In this document: positions 26,519 through 35,638 of the stretch, in pieces | Position numbering within the stretch: the first letter of the stretch is position 1 | Layout of the letters: the number at the start of each line of letters is the position of its first letter | Translations under genes and position numbers: made by a program | The notes under the pieces: generated by a model | Databases searched by the model: none | What the model saw: only the letters and a program-made list of their open reading frames with translations | What the model was told of the DNA's origin: nothing | From: Fibrella forsythiae | GTDB taxonomy: Bacteria; Bacteroidota; Bacteroidia; Cytophagales; Spirosomataceae | Reading direction: 5' to 3' | DNA length: 64,000 bases | NCBI RefSeq assembly: GCF_017353175.1 | Contig: NZ_JAFMYW010000006.1 | Coordinates: 457,512 to 521,511, forward strand

Positions 26519-26968
26519 ATTATAAAAACCCTGTTTGTTAGCTTACTCCTAGCCGCGAGCACAATGACTGGTTCGTTCGGCCAAACTAAAGACCACCCTA
26601 TGGCACGCGAATTTTTTGAGGCCATCGCCAAGCAGATCAGGTATCCGGCGGCTTCGAGCAAAGCAAACAAGGTGGCCAAGGCGTATGTCTTTTTCAGCGT
26701 TGATGACCTGGGTAAGATTGCCAATGTCTCGGTTCTGAACGCCGCCAACGTCGACGCACTTTTTACAGAAGAAATTAACCGTGTACTAACAGCCTTGCCG
26801 CCTCTGTCGCAGTCCTATGCGGGCAATTATGTACTTCCGGTACAGTTTCAGCTAGAGGGCGAGCACAAGCTGATTGCTCCGCTAGAAGAAAACAGTGCGT
26901 TTGTCAAATTTGTGAAAGACAAATCACTATTAGGTGAAGTGGTCGTTGTTGGCTTCACAAAATCATGA
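26519..26968 (+). CDS. Exported TonB-C-terminal-like protein, possible non-AUG start
   Basis: An ATG at 26564 gives 134 residues, but the codons just before it encode IIKTLFVSLLLAAST, which with the following MTGSFGQ forms a good signal peptide. An in-frame TAA lies a few codons earlier and no ATG, GTG or TTG occurs between, so translation would have to begin at ATT (26519) or ATA (26522). The mature part (IAKQIRYPAASSKANKVAKA, YVFFSVDDLGKIANVSVLNA) resembles the TonB C-terminal domain. It is divergent from the TreZ-like gene. Confidence 0.6.
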   Translation: MIKTLFVSLLLAASTMTGSFGQTKDHPMAREFFEAIAKQIRYPAASSKANKVAKAYVFFSVDDLGKIANVSVLNAANVDALFTEEINRVLTALPPLSQSYAGNYVLPVQFQLEGEHKLIAPLEENSAFVKFVKDKSLLGEVVVVGFTKS

Positions 26969-26987
26969 CCAAACGTACCCACCCGGT

Positions 26988-27040
26988 CAGAAACAGCAAC
27001 GCCCGACCATTTTGTACATGGTCGGGCGTTGCTGTTTCTG
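26988..27040. terminator. Bidirectional terminator hairpin
   Basis: A 23-bp perfect stem (26988-27010 with 27018-27040) and a 7-nt loop, between the converging TonB-like gene and the RND permease gene. Confidence 0.8.
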
Positions 27041-27047
27041 ATTCACT

Positions 27048-30000
27048 TCAGGCCTGCGCTACTTGTGGGTCTTCGCCCGGTTTTTCGTCAGGATTTGAAC
27101 TCTCTTTTTTCTTCTTCAGCTCATCAAGGCCTTTTTTGCCGTAAGCCAGTTTAGTGATGCCCACATACAGCACCGGCACTACGAAAATGGCCAGCGACGT
27201 AGCGGCCAGCATCCCACCCAACACCGTACGGCCAATGGTAGCACGAGCCACACCGCCCGCACCCGACGCCAGCGCCAGCGGGAATACACCCAGGATGAAT
27301 GCCAGCGACGTCATCAGGATGGGCCGTAGCCGCAGCCGCACGGCCTCAATAGTCGATTCAAGCAAATCTTCGCCTTTGTCTACGCGCTCTTTGGCAAATT
27401 CTACGATCAGGATGGCGTTTTTGGCGGCCAAACCAATCAGCGTAATCAACCCGATCTGCGCATACACGTTATTGGTCAGATACGGGAACAACGTGAGGGC
27501 AAGAATAGCACCGAGGGCACCAATTGGCACCGATAAGAGTACGGAGAAGGGCACCGACCAGCTTTCGTACAGAGCCGCCAGGAACAGGAATACGAATCCA
27601 ACCGACAACATGAAGATGTAGATCGAGCTACTACCGGCGTTAATCTCTTCACGGCTCAGACCCGAGAAATCATACGAATAGCCCGTTGGCAGCACCTTAT
27701 CGGCCACTTCGCGCAGGGCATCGTTGGCCTGACTACTACTGAAACCGGGTTTAGCTGCGCCGTTGAGTTCAACTGTTCGGAAGAGGTTGAAGTGAGAGAT
27801 CAGCGGCGCATTTTCGATGACACTGGTTTTGATCACGGCACTCAACGGCACCAGTTGTCCGCTCTGATTACGTACATAATACTGCCCCAGATTTTTTATA
27901 TCGGTGCGGTACATCGTATCTGCCTGTGCCACCACCCGGAACTTCCGCCCGTAGATAATAAAATCGTTTACGTACTGGCTACCCAGAAACGTTTGCATGG
28001 TGGTATAGACCGCGCTCACCGAAATGCCCAGCTTTTTACACTTATCCCGATCGACATCAACCCGGTACGCAGGCGATTTAGCGGTAAAGTAGGTAAAAGC
28101 CCGGCCGATTTCGGGGCGTTTATTAGCCTCGGCCAGAAAGTTCTGTACCACGCCATCGAAGGCTCGTACATCGTCGTTGGTTTCGCGTTGCTGAATCTCA
28201 AACGTAAAGCCGGACGACTGCCCCAAACCCGGAATGGCGGGCGGTTGCAACACCTGCGGTCGGGCATCGGTCAGAACCGCTAATTCCTGTTGCAGCTTCA
28301 CCACCAGTGAATCGGCCTGCATGTTTCGTTCCTTTCGTTCTTCCCATGGTTTCAGCTGCATAAACACCGTACCACTGTTCGATTTGGAAGCGAACGTAAC
28401 CGCGTTCAGCCCGCCCAGCGCCGCAAAGTGGTTGACGTAGGGCTGCTTTTTCAGAATGTCCATGATCTTATTGAGCACTTCCAGACTTCGGGTTGTCGAG
28501 GCCGCTTCCGGGATTTCGTACGTAACAATCAATCGCCCTTCATCTTCCGTTGGAATAAAGCCGGTTGGCTTGGCTCTGAATAGCAGGCCTGTTCCGATAT
28601 AGAGGACAACCAGCCCCACGATCACCAGTGGTGTGGCTTTGATCAGTCGGTTTACGCTGTTGGAATACGCGTTCGTCACCTTCTCGAACCACTGATTGAA
28701 CTTGTAGAAGAACTTGTTCAGGCCGGTTGCTTTCTCGTCAATGTGCATCGGTCTCAGCATCAGCGTACACAACGCGGGTGTCAGCGATAAGGCCACAAAC
28801 GCCGAAATCAGCACCGACACGGCAATGGTAATGGCAAACTGCTGATACAGGCGCCCGACAATGCCGGGAATAAACCCTACCGGCACGAACACCGCCGCCA
28901 GAATCAAGGCAATGGCGATTACCGGCGCCGAAATCTCGCGCATGGCCTCCATGGTAGCCTCTTTCGGCGACATTCCCTTATCGATGTTCACCTGAACGGC
29001 TTCGACCACCACAATCGCATCATCGACCACAATACCAATGGCGAGTACGAAGGCGAAGAGTGTCAACGTATTGATGGTAAACCCGAGCGGAACAAACAGA
29101 GCGAACGTACCTACGATTGACACCGGAATGGCCAGCAGCGTAATAAGCGTGGCGCGCCAGCTTTGCAGGAACAGGAATACCACCAGAATCACCAGTACCA
29201 AGGCTTCGAGCAGCGTTTCAACCACTTCGGAAATCGACACCTGAATAACCGATACTGACTCGAACGGCACTACATATTCAATGTCTTTCGGGAAGGTTTT
29301 TTTCAGGTTATCCATTGCTGCATACACGCCTTTGGCCGTGGCCAGCGCGTTACTGCCCGGCAGTTGATACACAAGCAGATACGACGCCCGCTTGCCATCA
29401 ACGAACGAGTTGCTGGCATAGGAGAATTTGCCCAATTGTATCCGCGCAACGTCTTCTAAACGAACCAGCGACCCCGTGGCCGGATCGCTGCGTACAATGA
29501 TTTTCCGAAATTCCTCTTCCTTGCTCAGTCGGCTGTTTGTGAAGACAGAGTACTCAAAAGCCTGCGAATTAGGTTGCGGCGGCGCGCCCACCGACCCACC
29601 GGCTACCTGAAGGTTTTGTTCCTGCAAAGCCGCCACCACCTGATCGGGTGTCATACCCAGTTGCGCCAGCCGGTCAGGCTTGAGCCAGATCCGCATCGAA
29701 AAATCATCGGCCCGACTGAAGATATCACCAACCCCCGGTACCCGCAGCAGCGCATCCCGGATGTAGATGTTGGTATAGTTGTCCAGAAACGACACGTTAT
29801 GCGTGCCTTTGGGCGAATAAATGGCCACCAGCATGAACAGCGACGGATTCCGTTTCCGCACCACCACCCCGAGCCGGGTTACTTCCTGCGGTAATTGCGG
29901 CTGGGCAATACCAACCCGGTTCTGAACGTCGAGCGCGGCAATGTTCACGTCGGTGCCCACTTTGAAGGTCACGTTCATGCTCATGCGCCCGTCGTTGGTA

Positions 30001-30248
30001 GCGTTGGTCTGCACGTAGTCCATGCCGGGCGTTCCGTTCACCTGGGTTTCAATGGGCGTGGCCACGGTTTGCTCAACCGTTTGCGCGTCGGCCCCGGTAT
30101 ACGTACCTGTAACCTGCACAACCGGGGGCGTAATGTCGGGGTATTGGCTGACCGGCAAACTCAGCAGGGCCAGCACACCCAACGCTACAATAACGATGGA
30201 TGCCACAATGGCCGTAACGGGCCGATTTATAAATATTTCTGCGAACAT
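27048..30248 (-). CDS. RND efflux permease (HAE1/AcrB type)
   Basis: 1066 residues, full length. It starts MFAEIFINRPVTAIVASIVI, has DITPPVVQVTGTYTGADAQT with VEQTVATPIE, the central IGIVVDDAIVVVEAV segment with the paired Asp residues used for proton transfer in helix 4, and a repeat of the transmembrane bundle near the C-terminus. It is the inner-membrane pump of a tripartite exporter of drugs or amphiphiles. It is the last gene of a three-gene operon after the adaptor (70 bp gap). Confidence 0.95.
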   Translation of the reverse strand: MFAEIFINRPVTAIVASIVIVALGVLALLSLPVSQYPDITPPVVQVTGTYTGADAQTVEQTVATPIETQVNGTPGMDYVQTNATNDGRMSMNVTFKVGTDVNIAALDVQNRVGIAQPQLPQEVTRLGVVVRKRNPSLFMLVAIYSPKGTHNVSFLDNYTNIYIRDALLRVPGVGDIFSRADDFSMRIWLKPDRLAQLGMTPDQVVAALQEQNLQVAGGSVGAPPQPNSQAFEYSVFTNSRLSKEEEFRKIIVRSDPATGSLVRLEDVARIQLGKFSYASNSFVDGKRASYLLVYQLPGSNALATAKGVYAAMDNLKKTFPKDIEYVVPFESVSVIQVSISEVVETLLEALVLVILVVFLFLQSWRATLITLLAIPVSIVGTFALFVPLGFTINTLTLFAFVLAIGIVVDDAIVVVEAVQVNIDKGMSPKEATMEAMREISAPVIAIALILAAVFVPVGFIPGIVGRLYQQFAITIAVSVLISAFVALSLTPALCTLMLRPMHIDEKATGLNKFFYKFNQWFEKVTNAYSNSVNRLIKATPLVIVGLVVLYIGTGLLFRAKPTGFIPTEDEGRLIVTYEIPEAASTTRSLEVLNKIMDILKKQPYVNHFAALGGLNAVTFASKSNSGTVFMQLKPWEERKERNMQADSLVVKLQQELAVLTDARPQVLQPPAIPGLGQSSGFTFEIQQRETNDDVRAFDGVVQNFLAEANKRPEIGRAFTYFTAKSPAYRVDVDRDKCKKLGISVSAVYTTMQTFLGSQYVNDFIIYGRKFRVVAQADTMYRTDIKNLGQYYVRNQSGQLVPLSAVIKTSVIENAPLISHFNLFRTVELNGAAKPGFSSSQANDALREVADKVLPTGYSYDFSGLSREEINAGSSSIYIFMLSVGFVFLFLAALYESWSVPFSVLLSVPIGALGAILALTLFPYLTNNVYAQIGLITLIGLAAKNAILIVEFAKERVDKGEDLLESTIEAVRLRLRPILMTSLAFILGVFPLALASGAGGVARATIGRTVLGGMLAATSLAIFVVPVLYVGITKLAYGKKGLDELKKKKESSNPDEKPGEDPQVAQA

Positions 30249-30318
30249 GAATTCAACGGGTAAACGAGTGACGGTCCAACAGATTGGACAGGTAAAGAAT
30301 GAATGATCAGACAGTCGA

Positions 30319-31479
30319 TTATTGCCTGACCGACTGACCGTTCATTGCGGCGCTACCTCGCTCTTGACTTTGCAAATTGACTTTTACCTTCGCTCCATCA
30401 CGAACCTTCTGGGTACCCTCCGTAACCACGATTTCCCCTTCTTTAAGGCCGCCTTTCACAATCACCTGGTCATTGACGCGGGCCCCTAATGTCAGTTTCT
30501 TCTGCACCACCTTGCTGCTATCACCGACCACATACACGAAGTATTCGCTCATCTGCTCGGTCACGGCCTGGTACGGAATCAGCAGTTGCGGTTGCCCGGT
30601 CGAATTCTTGACCCGAATATTCCCGTTGATACCCACTTTGAGCTGCTTACCCGGATTAGGAAAAGAAACCCGTACGCGCAACGTACCTGTCTGTGGGTCA
30701 ACCGCCCGGTCGATAATGCGGACCGTTCCGGGGTATTTATACACCGTGCCATCTGTCAGCGTAAACATCAGCGTGGAGTCGCGAACTACATTGGGCTGTT
30801 TTTGCAGCGCCAGAAAGCGCGCAATCGTCGACTCATCAGCCTGAATATCAGCCGCGATCGGGTTATCGGCCGATACCGTGTTGAGTGGCGTTGAGCCGGG
30901 AGCTACAGAAGCACCGAGACGTACCTGTGAGATGCCGATAGTACCATCGAGCGGCGAATAAATGGTGGTGTATTTCAGGTTGGTAGCTACCTGCCGAATG
31001 TTGGCTTCAGCGGCTTGTACCTGCATCTGTGCGGCTTCGAGCGTAGCAGCGGCATTATCTACAACCTGCCGGGCAATGGCATCCTGCTGAGCCAGCGTGT
31101 TATATCGATTGGCATCTTTCTGGGCCCGGTTCAGGTTCGCTTTCTGCACATTCAGATTCGCCACCGCCTGATCATAACCAGCGCGATACTGCTGTGGATC
31201 AATCGAATACAGTTTCTGTCCTTTACGAACAGCCTGTCCGTCCTGAAAGAAGATGCCCGTGATATTACCCGCTACCTGCGGCTGAATTTCGACTTCCAGC
31301 AGGGCCGTTATCGTGGCCGGAAATTCGTCGTAATAGGTAGCATTCCCTTTCGTGGCTTTAATAGCCGTAACGGGCGTTGGTGGTGGCGGTCCCTGTGCCT
31401 TGTCTTCTTTCTTTCCGCCACAGGCAGCAAGCAGATAAACGGTACCAGCCAGGAATAGTATGTTAATAGTCGTTTTCAT
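30319..31479 (-). CDS. RND efflux periplasmic adaptor lipoprotein
   Basis: 386 residues from the ATG at 31479 (MKTTINILFLAGTVYLLAAC), with a lipoprotein signal ending LLAACGGK. The membrane-fusion-protein pattern is complete: barrel-sandwich halves (AGNITGIFFQDGQAVRKGQK and YTTIYSPLDGTIGISQVRLG) around a helical hairpin, then a beta-barrel and C-terminal domain (VIVKGGLKEGEIVVTEGTQK). It links pump and outer-membrane channel. Second gene of the operon, 19 bp after the TolC-like gene. Confidence 0.93.
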   Translation of the reverse strand: MKTTINILFLAGTVYLLAACGGKKEDKAQGPPPPTPVTAIKATKGNATYYDEFPATITALLEVEIQPQVAGNITGIFFQDGQAVRKGQKLYSIDPQQYRAGYDQAVANLNVQKANLNRAQKDANRYNTLAQQDAIARQVVDNAAATLEAAQMQVQAAEANIRQVATNLKYTTIYSPLDGTIGISQVRLGASVAPGSTPLNTVSADNPIAADIQADESTIARFLALQKQPNVVRDSTLMFTLTDGTVYKYPGTVRIIDRAVDPQTGTLRVRVSFPNPGKQLKVGINGNIRVKNSTGQPQLLIPYQAVTEQMSEYFVYVVGDSSKVVQKKLTLGARVNDQVIVKGGLKEGEIVVTEGTQKVRDGAKVKVNLQSQERGSAAMNGQSVRQ

Positions 31480-31498
31480 ATCGTTGAGTTGGGTGGGG

Positions 31499-32845
31499 TC
31501 AGAACGTGATCTGGCCAAGAGCCCGCTGTACGTCCAGTTTACTGATTATGACGGCGTAGAGGGCGTTGAATACATTTAGTCGGGCCGTTTGCAGGTCAGC
31601 CTGCGCAATTGTCACGTCCAGGTACGTTCGTATTCCTGATCGATATTGCAGGTCTATCACCCGATACACATCCTGCGCCAGCGCCTGATTTTCTCGCTGC
31701 GCCTGATAGCTCGCCAGATTACCTTTGTAGGTCGATAGTGCCTGCGCGTATTCGGCATCTACCGAACTGTTCAGCGCGTTTAAATCCCATTGCAATCGTT
31801 TGACTTGCAGCTCGGCAATCCGGGTCTGTTGAATTCGTCGTCCCCCCTGGAAAATGGGAAAGATGACCGAGAGGCCAATCAGTGAGTTGGGGAAGTTCTG
31901 ATTGTATAATTGAGGAAATACGTTGTTCTGATACAGCAGGTTATAGTTGGCATTGGCATTGACCGTGGGCAGATACGACCAGCGATTATACTTCACGTTA
32001 GCCTCCAGCAACTCCCCCTGTGTCTGAAGCAACTGATATTCTATACGCGATTTGGGATTAACCAGCAGCGTGGTATCCAGCGAGATTTCGTTGGCCAGTT
32101 GGAGCGTATCGTAGGTGAGTGTTAGTTGCGACGTGGGTGGATAGCCCATCAACTGCTTCAACGCCTGCGCTTTGGCACCAACCAGTTCCTGATACTGCTT
32201 CCGTTGCGCCAACGAGTTGTTCAGGGCAATCTTCGCCCGTTGCGGGTCAGTACGGTCAACAATACCGCTTTGATACTGGTTGGTCGCATCCTGCAAACTG
32301 CGTTGAAGCCGCGTGATGTCTTCGTTCAGGATCTCGATCTGGCGTTGGGTTAGAATGACATCGTAAAAGGCCTTGCTCACATTGACCACCACGTCGATCT
32401 TGTCATTCGTCGTAGTCTGAGCGGCCTGAATCCGGTAGGCGTCGGCGGTACGGCTGGCCAGCAGAACATCCCGGTTAAAAATACTTTGCGTCAGCGAGAA
32501 CGATACCGTCGATGTATTTTGCGCGCCCAAGGCCACAGGTCGGCGTTCGCCCGTTGTTGCGTCGGGAATCAGCGTAACCGGCAGCTTTAGATAGTGAACC
32601 AGATTATAACCACTATTTAATTGAGGATACCAGGCCGCCAATGCACTTTTCACGGTTCGATCGGCCACCTCCTGATCAATCAGCCGCTGCCTGACAAGTG
32701 GGTTATTGGCCAGCGCATACTGGACGCAGTCATTTAGATATGCCTGCTTACCCTGTAAGTCAGGCGAATTTTGGTTTTGCCCAACAGCGCAAGTATAAAA
32801 TAAGCCAAAAAATCCTAAGCAAAATACAAAGTAACTGATTTTCAT
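31499..32845 (-). CDS. TolC-family outer-membrane efflux protein
   Basis: 448 residues with a signal peptide (MKISYFVFCLGFFGLFYTCA). Two outer-membrane-efflux repeats are seen: DCVQYALANNPLVRQRLIDQ in the first and a second with long helices (LQVKRLQWDLNALNSSVDAE), separated by beta segments. It forms the trimeric exit duct of the RND system. It is first in the operon; the promoter must lie in the 110 bp shared with the divergent acetyltransferase gene, where no regulator is found. Confidence 0.92.
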   Translation of the reverse strand: MKISYFVFCLGFFGLFYTCAVGQNQNSPDLQGKQAYLNDCVQYALANNPLVRQRLIDQEVADRTVKSALAAWYPQLNSGYNLVHYLKLPVTLIPDATTGERRPVALGAQNTSTVSFSLTQSIFNRDVLLASRTADAYRIQAAQTTTNDKIDVVVNVSKAFYDVILTQRQIEILNEDITRLQRSLQDATNQYQSGIVDRTDPQRAKIALNNSLAQRKQYQELVGAKAQALKQLMGYPPTSQLTLTYDTLQLANEISLDTTLLVNPKSRIEYQLLQTQGELLEANVKYNRWSYLPTVNANANYNLLYQNNVFPQLYNQNFPNSLIGLSVIFPIFQGGRRIQQTRIAELQVKRLQWDLNALNSSVDAEYAQALSTYKGNLASYQAQRENQALAQDVYRVIDLQYRSGIRTYLDVTIAQADLQTARLNVFNALYAVIISKLDVQRALGQITF

Positions 32846-32956
32846 AACGTTATGAGCGGCAAATACACGCTATCTGATGGATAGTCAACAGAGTGTACTA
32901 CTAAAAAAACTCCCGTAATTCGAATTTGTTCAGCACTTATTACGACCTGCAAAAAC

Positions 32957-33493
32957 ATGAATGAGGTTACTAATTTTCGTATCGATCCTGTACTTTCCCA
33001 GCAGGCTATTGACCTGTCTGAGTTATGCTTCCGTATTTATCCTCAGCACTTCACCTACCTCTGGGACGACGATGGAGCCTGGTATCAAGCCCATTCATAC
33101 GGAGCAAGCCAGTTAAAAGCTGAACTCGACCATCCGAACGTTCGCTACTTCTGGGCAATTGTGAATGATCAACGGGTTGGTTACCTGAAAATAAACCTGA
33201 GCAAGCCCCTCCCACAGACACAGGAACCTGGCGGATTGGAGATTGAGCGAATTTATTTTTTGGCGGAAGCGGCCGGGCAAGGGCTGGGTACGTTGCTGAT
33301 CGAGTTTGCTGAAACTATTGCGCGGCAACGGCAGGCAACCTATATGTGGCTGCACGTGATGGATAGTAGTCGGGATTCAATTGCCTTTTATGAGAAACGG
33401 GGTTTTAATCGGGTTGGCGAAACCAGGCTGCCGTTTCCACAACTGAAAGCGGAGTACCGTAGCATGTGGCAGATGAAAAAAGTAATGCTATAA
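32957..33493 (+). CDS. GNAT-family N-acetyltransferase
   Basis: 178 residues. The acetyl-CoA-binding motif is AAGQGLGTLLIEFAETIARQ (Q/RxxGxG/A), preceded by beta-4 (LEIERIYFL) and followed by MWLHVMDSSRDSIAFYEKRG with the Tyr of motif B. It would acetylate a small molecule or protein N-terminus; the substrate is unknown. Divergent from the efflux operon. Confidence 0.88.
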   Translation: MNEVTNFRIDPVLSQQAIDLSELCFRIYPQHFTYLWDDDGAWYQAHSYGASQLKAELDHPNVRYFWAIVNDQRVGYLKINLSKPLPQTQEPGGLEIERIYFLAEAAGQGLGTLLIEFAETIARQRQATYMWLHVMDSSRDSIAFYEKRGFNRVGETRLPFPQLKAEYRSMWQMKKVML

Positions 33494-33610
33494 CATACCT
33501 ATATATATTATAGTGTCAGGCTACTTCCGCTGGCTTACTTTGGCCGCGTGTGCAAACAGCAGCTTCTAATTGGCAGTTACTCAATCATACCATAAAGTCT
33601 ATGGATCGAT

Positions 33611-34834
33611 ATGAGTAAAGAAAATCACCCTATACTGCCTCCGCCGTACAACCGTCAGTCTGATCAACACCCGGTCTTTCCCAGCGTGTCGCACGATGAA
33701 GCGGCCCGGTTCAATTTCCTGACCAACCTGAACAAGTACGTGTCATCGGTGGCTCAGCCAGGCATCAGAATTGCATACGAGCGCCGGGTACGACCGCCCT
33801 TCAACGCTCAAAAAGGGCGTGATTTTGCAACGCATAACGAGTTAAAATCGGCGATGCTTCCCGAGCCCTGTTTTCAGGCATGGGGTGCGTTATACCGATC
33901 TACCGTTGAAATGCGCCAGCAAGCCAGCCGCTCCCTGGTGTTGAAGCAACTCGACACGCTGGCCAGCAAAGCCAGCCAGTATTCCAGTCAGCGACCAGAG
34001 ACTCTTCACCTCGACCCTTCCGTCAGTATACCAACGTACCTGACGGTAACAGACAACCACGCCATGCCTGGCGGTTACTACACGGAATATAGACCAGACG
34101 ACGTGTCGAGCGCGGCTACGTACGATTTGGGGCTCATCGTTAAGCATGCCCATGCGGAAGGTCAACTCTCCGACGGCATGGGCCGGGCCGTTGTTGCCTG
34201 GCTGAAACAGAACTATCCAAACTTTGCCCCAACCCGTATCCTTGATCTTGGCTGCGGCCCCGGCAACAATACGCTTCCGCTGGCAATCGGCTATCCGACC
34301 GCGCAGGTGACGGGCATTGATGTGAGTGCGCCTATGCTCCGCTACAGTCATGCCCGATCTGTTGCCCTGAACGTACCCAACGTTGACTTCTCCCAAGTTA
34401 ACGCCGAGCAATTGCCCTACGACGACGAATCGGTTGATTGGGTGCAAACGACTTCGTTCCTTCACGAGACGTCGAAAGCAGCACTGGAGCAGATCATTCG
34501 TGAAATACACCGGGTGCTGAAACCAGGCGGGTTGATGCTTCACCTGGAGCAGTCGCCCTATACACCAGACGTACATCTATTTGAACAATGTGTACGCGAC
34601 TGGAAAGCTCAACTGGATAATATGCCGTTTCGAACGATCATCTCAGGCATGGGCATGAAAAACTGGATGATTTCCGGCGGATTCGATCCTGATGACCTGC
34701 TTCAATTCAGTGCAGCAGCCGTTGCCGATTCCGACGACTTCACTCAACCTACCCGTTTGCCCGCCATTATGCCGGCTGTTTCCTGGAATGTATTTGGGGC
34801 CTGGAAGGGAACCAGGTCTTATGCGACTCAATAA
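33611..34834 (+). CDS. Class I SAM-dependent methyltransferase with unusual N-terminus
   Basis: 407 residues. The methyltransferase core is at ~200-330: RILDLGCGPGNNTLPLAIGY (motif I), VTGIDVSAPMLRYS, QVNAEQLPYDDESVDWVQTT and REIHRVLKPGGLMLHLEQSP. Residues 1-190 are a family-specific extension without a recognised domain (YERRVRPPFNAQKGRDFATH). The following gene overlaps its last 14 bases, so the two are co-translated and probably work together. Substrate unknown. Confidence 0.82.
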   Translation: MSKENHPILPPPYNRQSDQHPVFPSVSHDEAARFNFLTNLNKYVSSVAQPGIRIAYERRVRPPFNAQKGRDFATHNELKSAMLPEPCFQAWGALYRSTVEMRQQASRSLVLKQLDTLASKASQYSSQRPETLHLDPSVSIPTYLTVTDNHAMPGGYYTEYRPDDVSSAATYDLGLIVKHAHAEGQLSDGMGRAVVAWLKQNYPNFAPTRILDLGCGPGNNTLPLAIGYPTAQVTGIDVSAPMLRYSHARSVALNVPNVDFSQVNAEQLPYDDESVDWVQTTSFLHETSKAALEQIIREIHRVLKPGGLMLHLEQSPYTPDVHLFEQCVRDWKAQLDNMPFRTIISGMGMKNWMISGGFDPDDLLQFSAAAVADSDDFTQPTRLPAIMPAVSWNVFGAWKGTRSYATQ

Positions 34835-35222
34835 CTCTTTACCATTTCATAATCACGCTATGATCAATGACATGTTGCTTGCTTCGAACAAGGCCAAGGG
34901 CCAACGGCCCTATTTCTTCACCGACCCGATGGTTGAACGGGTACTGAACATTACGATGGCCGTTGCAGGCGAACTCGCCGTTGCCCGGGAACGTGTCGAC
35001 ACGCTGGAGCGACTTCTGGAGAGCAAAGGCATCCTCACTCGTGCCGAAATTGAGACATTTCAGCCAACGACAGATCAGTCAACAGACAGGCAACGCTGGC
35101 ATGCAGAGTACATAGCTCGTATTCTGCGTATTGTTCAGCAGGAGATAGAAGCTATTCAACAGCCTGCCGACATGAACCGAAGTATAGACGATGTGGCCGA
35201 TGAACTCAATCGGGAGGAGTAG
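34821..35222 (+). CDS. Small helical partner of the methyltransferase
   Basis: 133 residues from the ATG at 34821 within the end of the methyltransferase gene; an ATG at 34860 (MINDMLLASNKAKGQRPYFF) is an alternative. The protein is mostly helical with a probable coiled coil (GELAVARERVDTLERLLESK) and a conserved-looking RWHAEYIARILRIVQQEIEA segment. I associate this pattern with a conserved hypothetical family but know no function. Translational coupling suggests an accessory to the methyltransferase. Confidence 0.72.
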   Translation: MRLNNSLPFHNHAMINDMLLASNKAKGQRPYFFTDPMVERVLNITMAVAGELAVARERVDTLERLLESKGILTRAEIETFQPTTDQSTDRQRWHAEYIARILRIVQQEIEAIQQPADMNRSIDDVADELNREE

Positions 35223-35638
35223 CCAGTCTGCAGCCTATGATTACCATAACCAGACCGTTTGCCCGCCTTACTTTTTAAAGAATTCAAACTAGACCGGCGT
35301 GACTTTTGTCGCTTTGCCCGTTCTAACCCTTAAAACAAGGAAATACGACCAATTATGCCAAAATGGTTATGGGAACCCGTACATTCGGGCTATCATTCCC
35401 GGTTGGTAAGGCAACCAAAAAACGGAATTGAGTTATACTAGTGTTCGAGTAAGTCATGAAAAAATATATTAACCCATACGTGAACCTGTATTTAGCCCAT
35501 TACCAGATCATTATGATGTTAATTGCGAGTCAAAACCGCCTTAACAATCAGACCGTTGCCTAAAATCTTTCGTAGAGTAAACCTTGATTTGAGTTACTGT
35601 AGTTGTATTTTGCCATCGAAACAAAAATAACTGTACGT
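35223..35638. other. 416-bp AT-rich intergenic region with promoter
   Basis: No credible gene; the best reading frame is 28 codons near 35354. The DNA is more AT-rich than its neighbours. TATTTTG near 35607 resembles the -7 box, about 30 bp before the gene start at 35639. The long upstream region suggests more regulation than usual here. Confidence 0.45.

Noticed and set aside
27150..32350. Many plus-strand frames of 60-160 codons opposite the RND operon
   Set aside because: They are antisense shadows of three well-supported genes with strong GC third positions.
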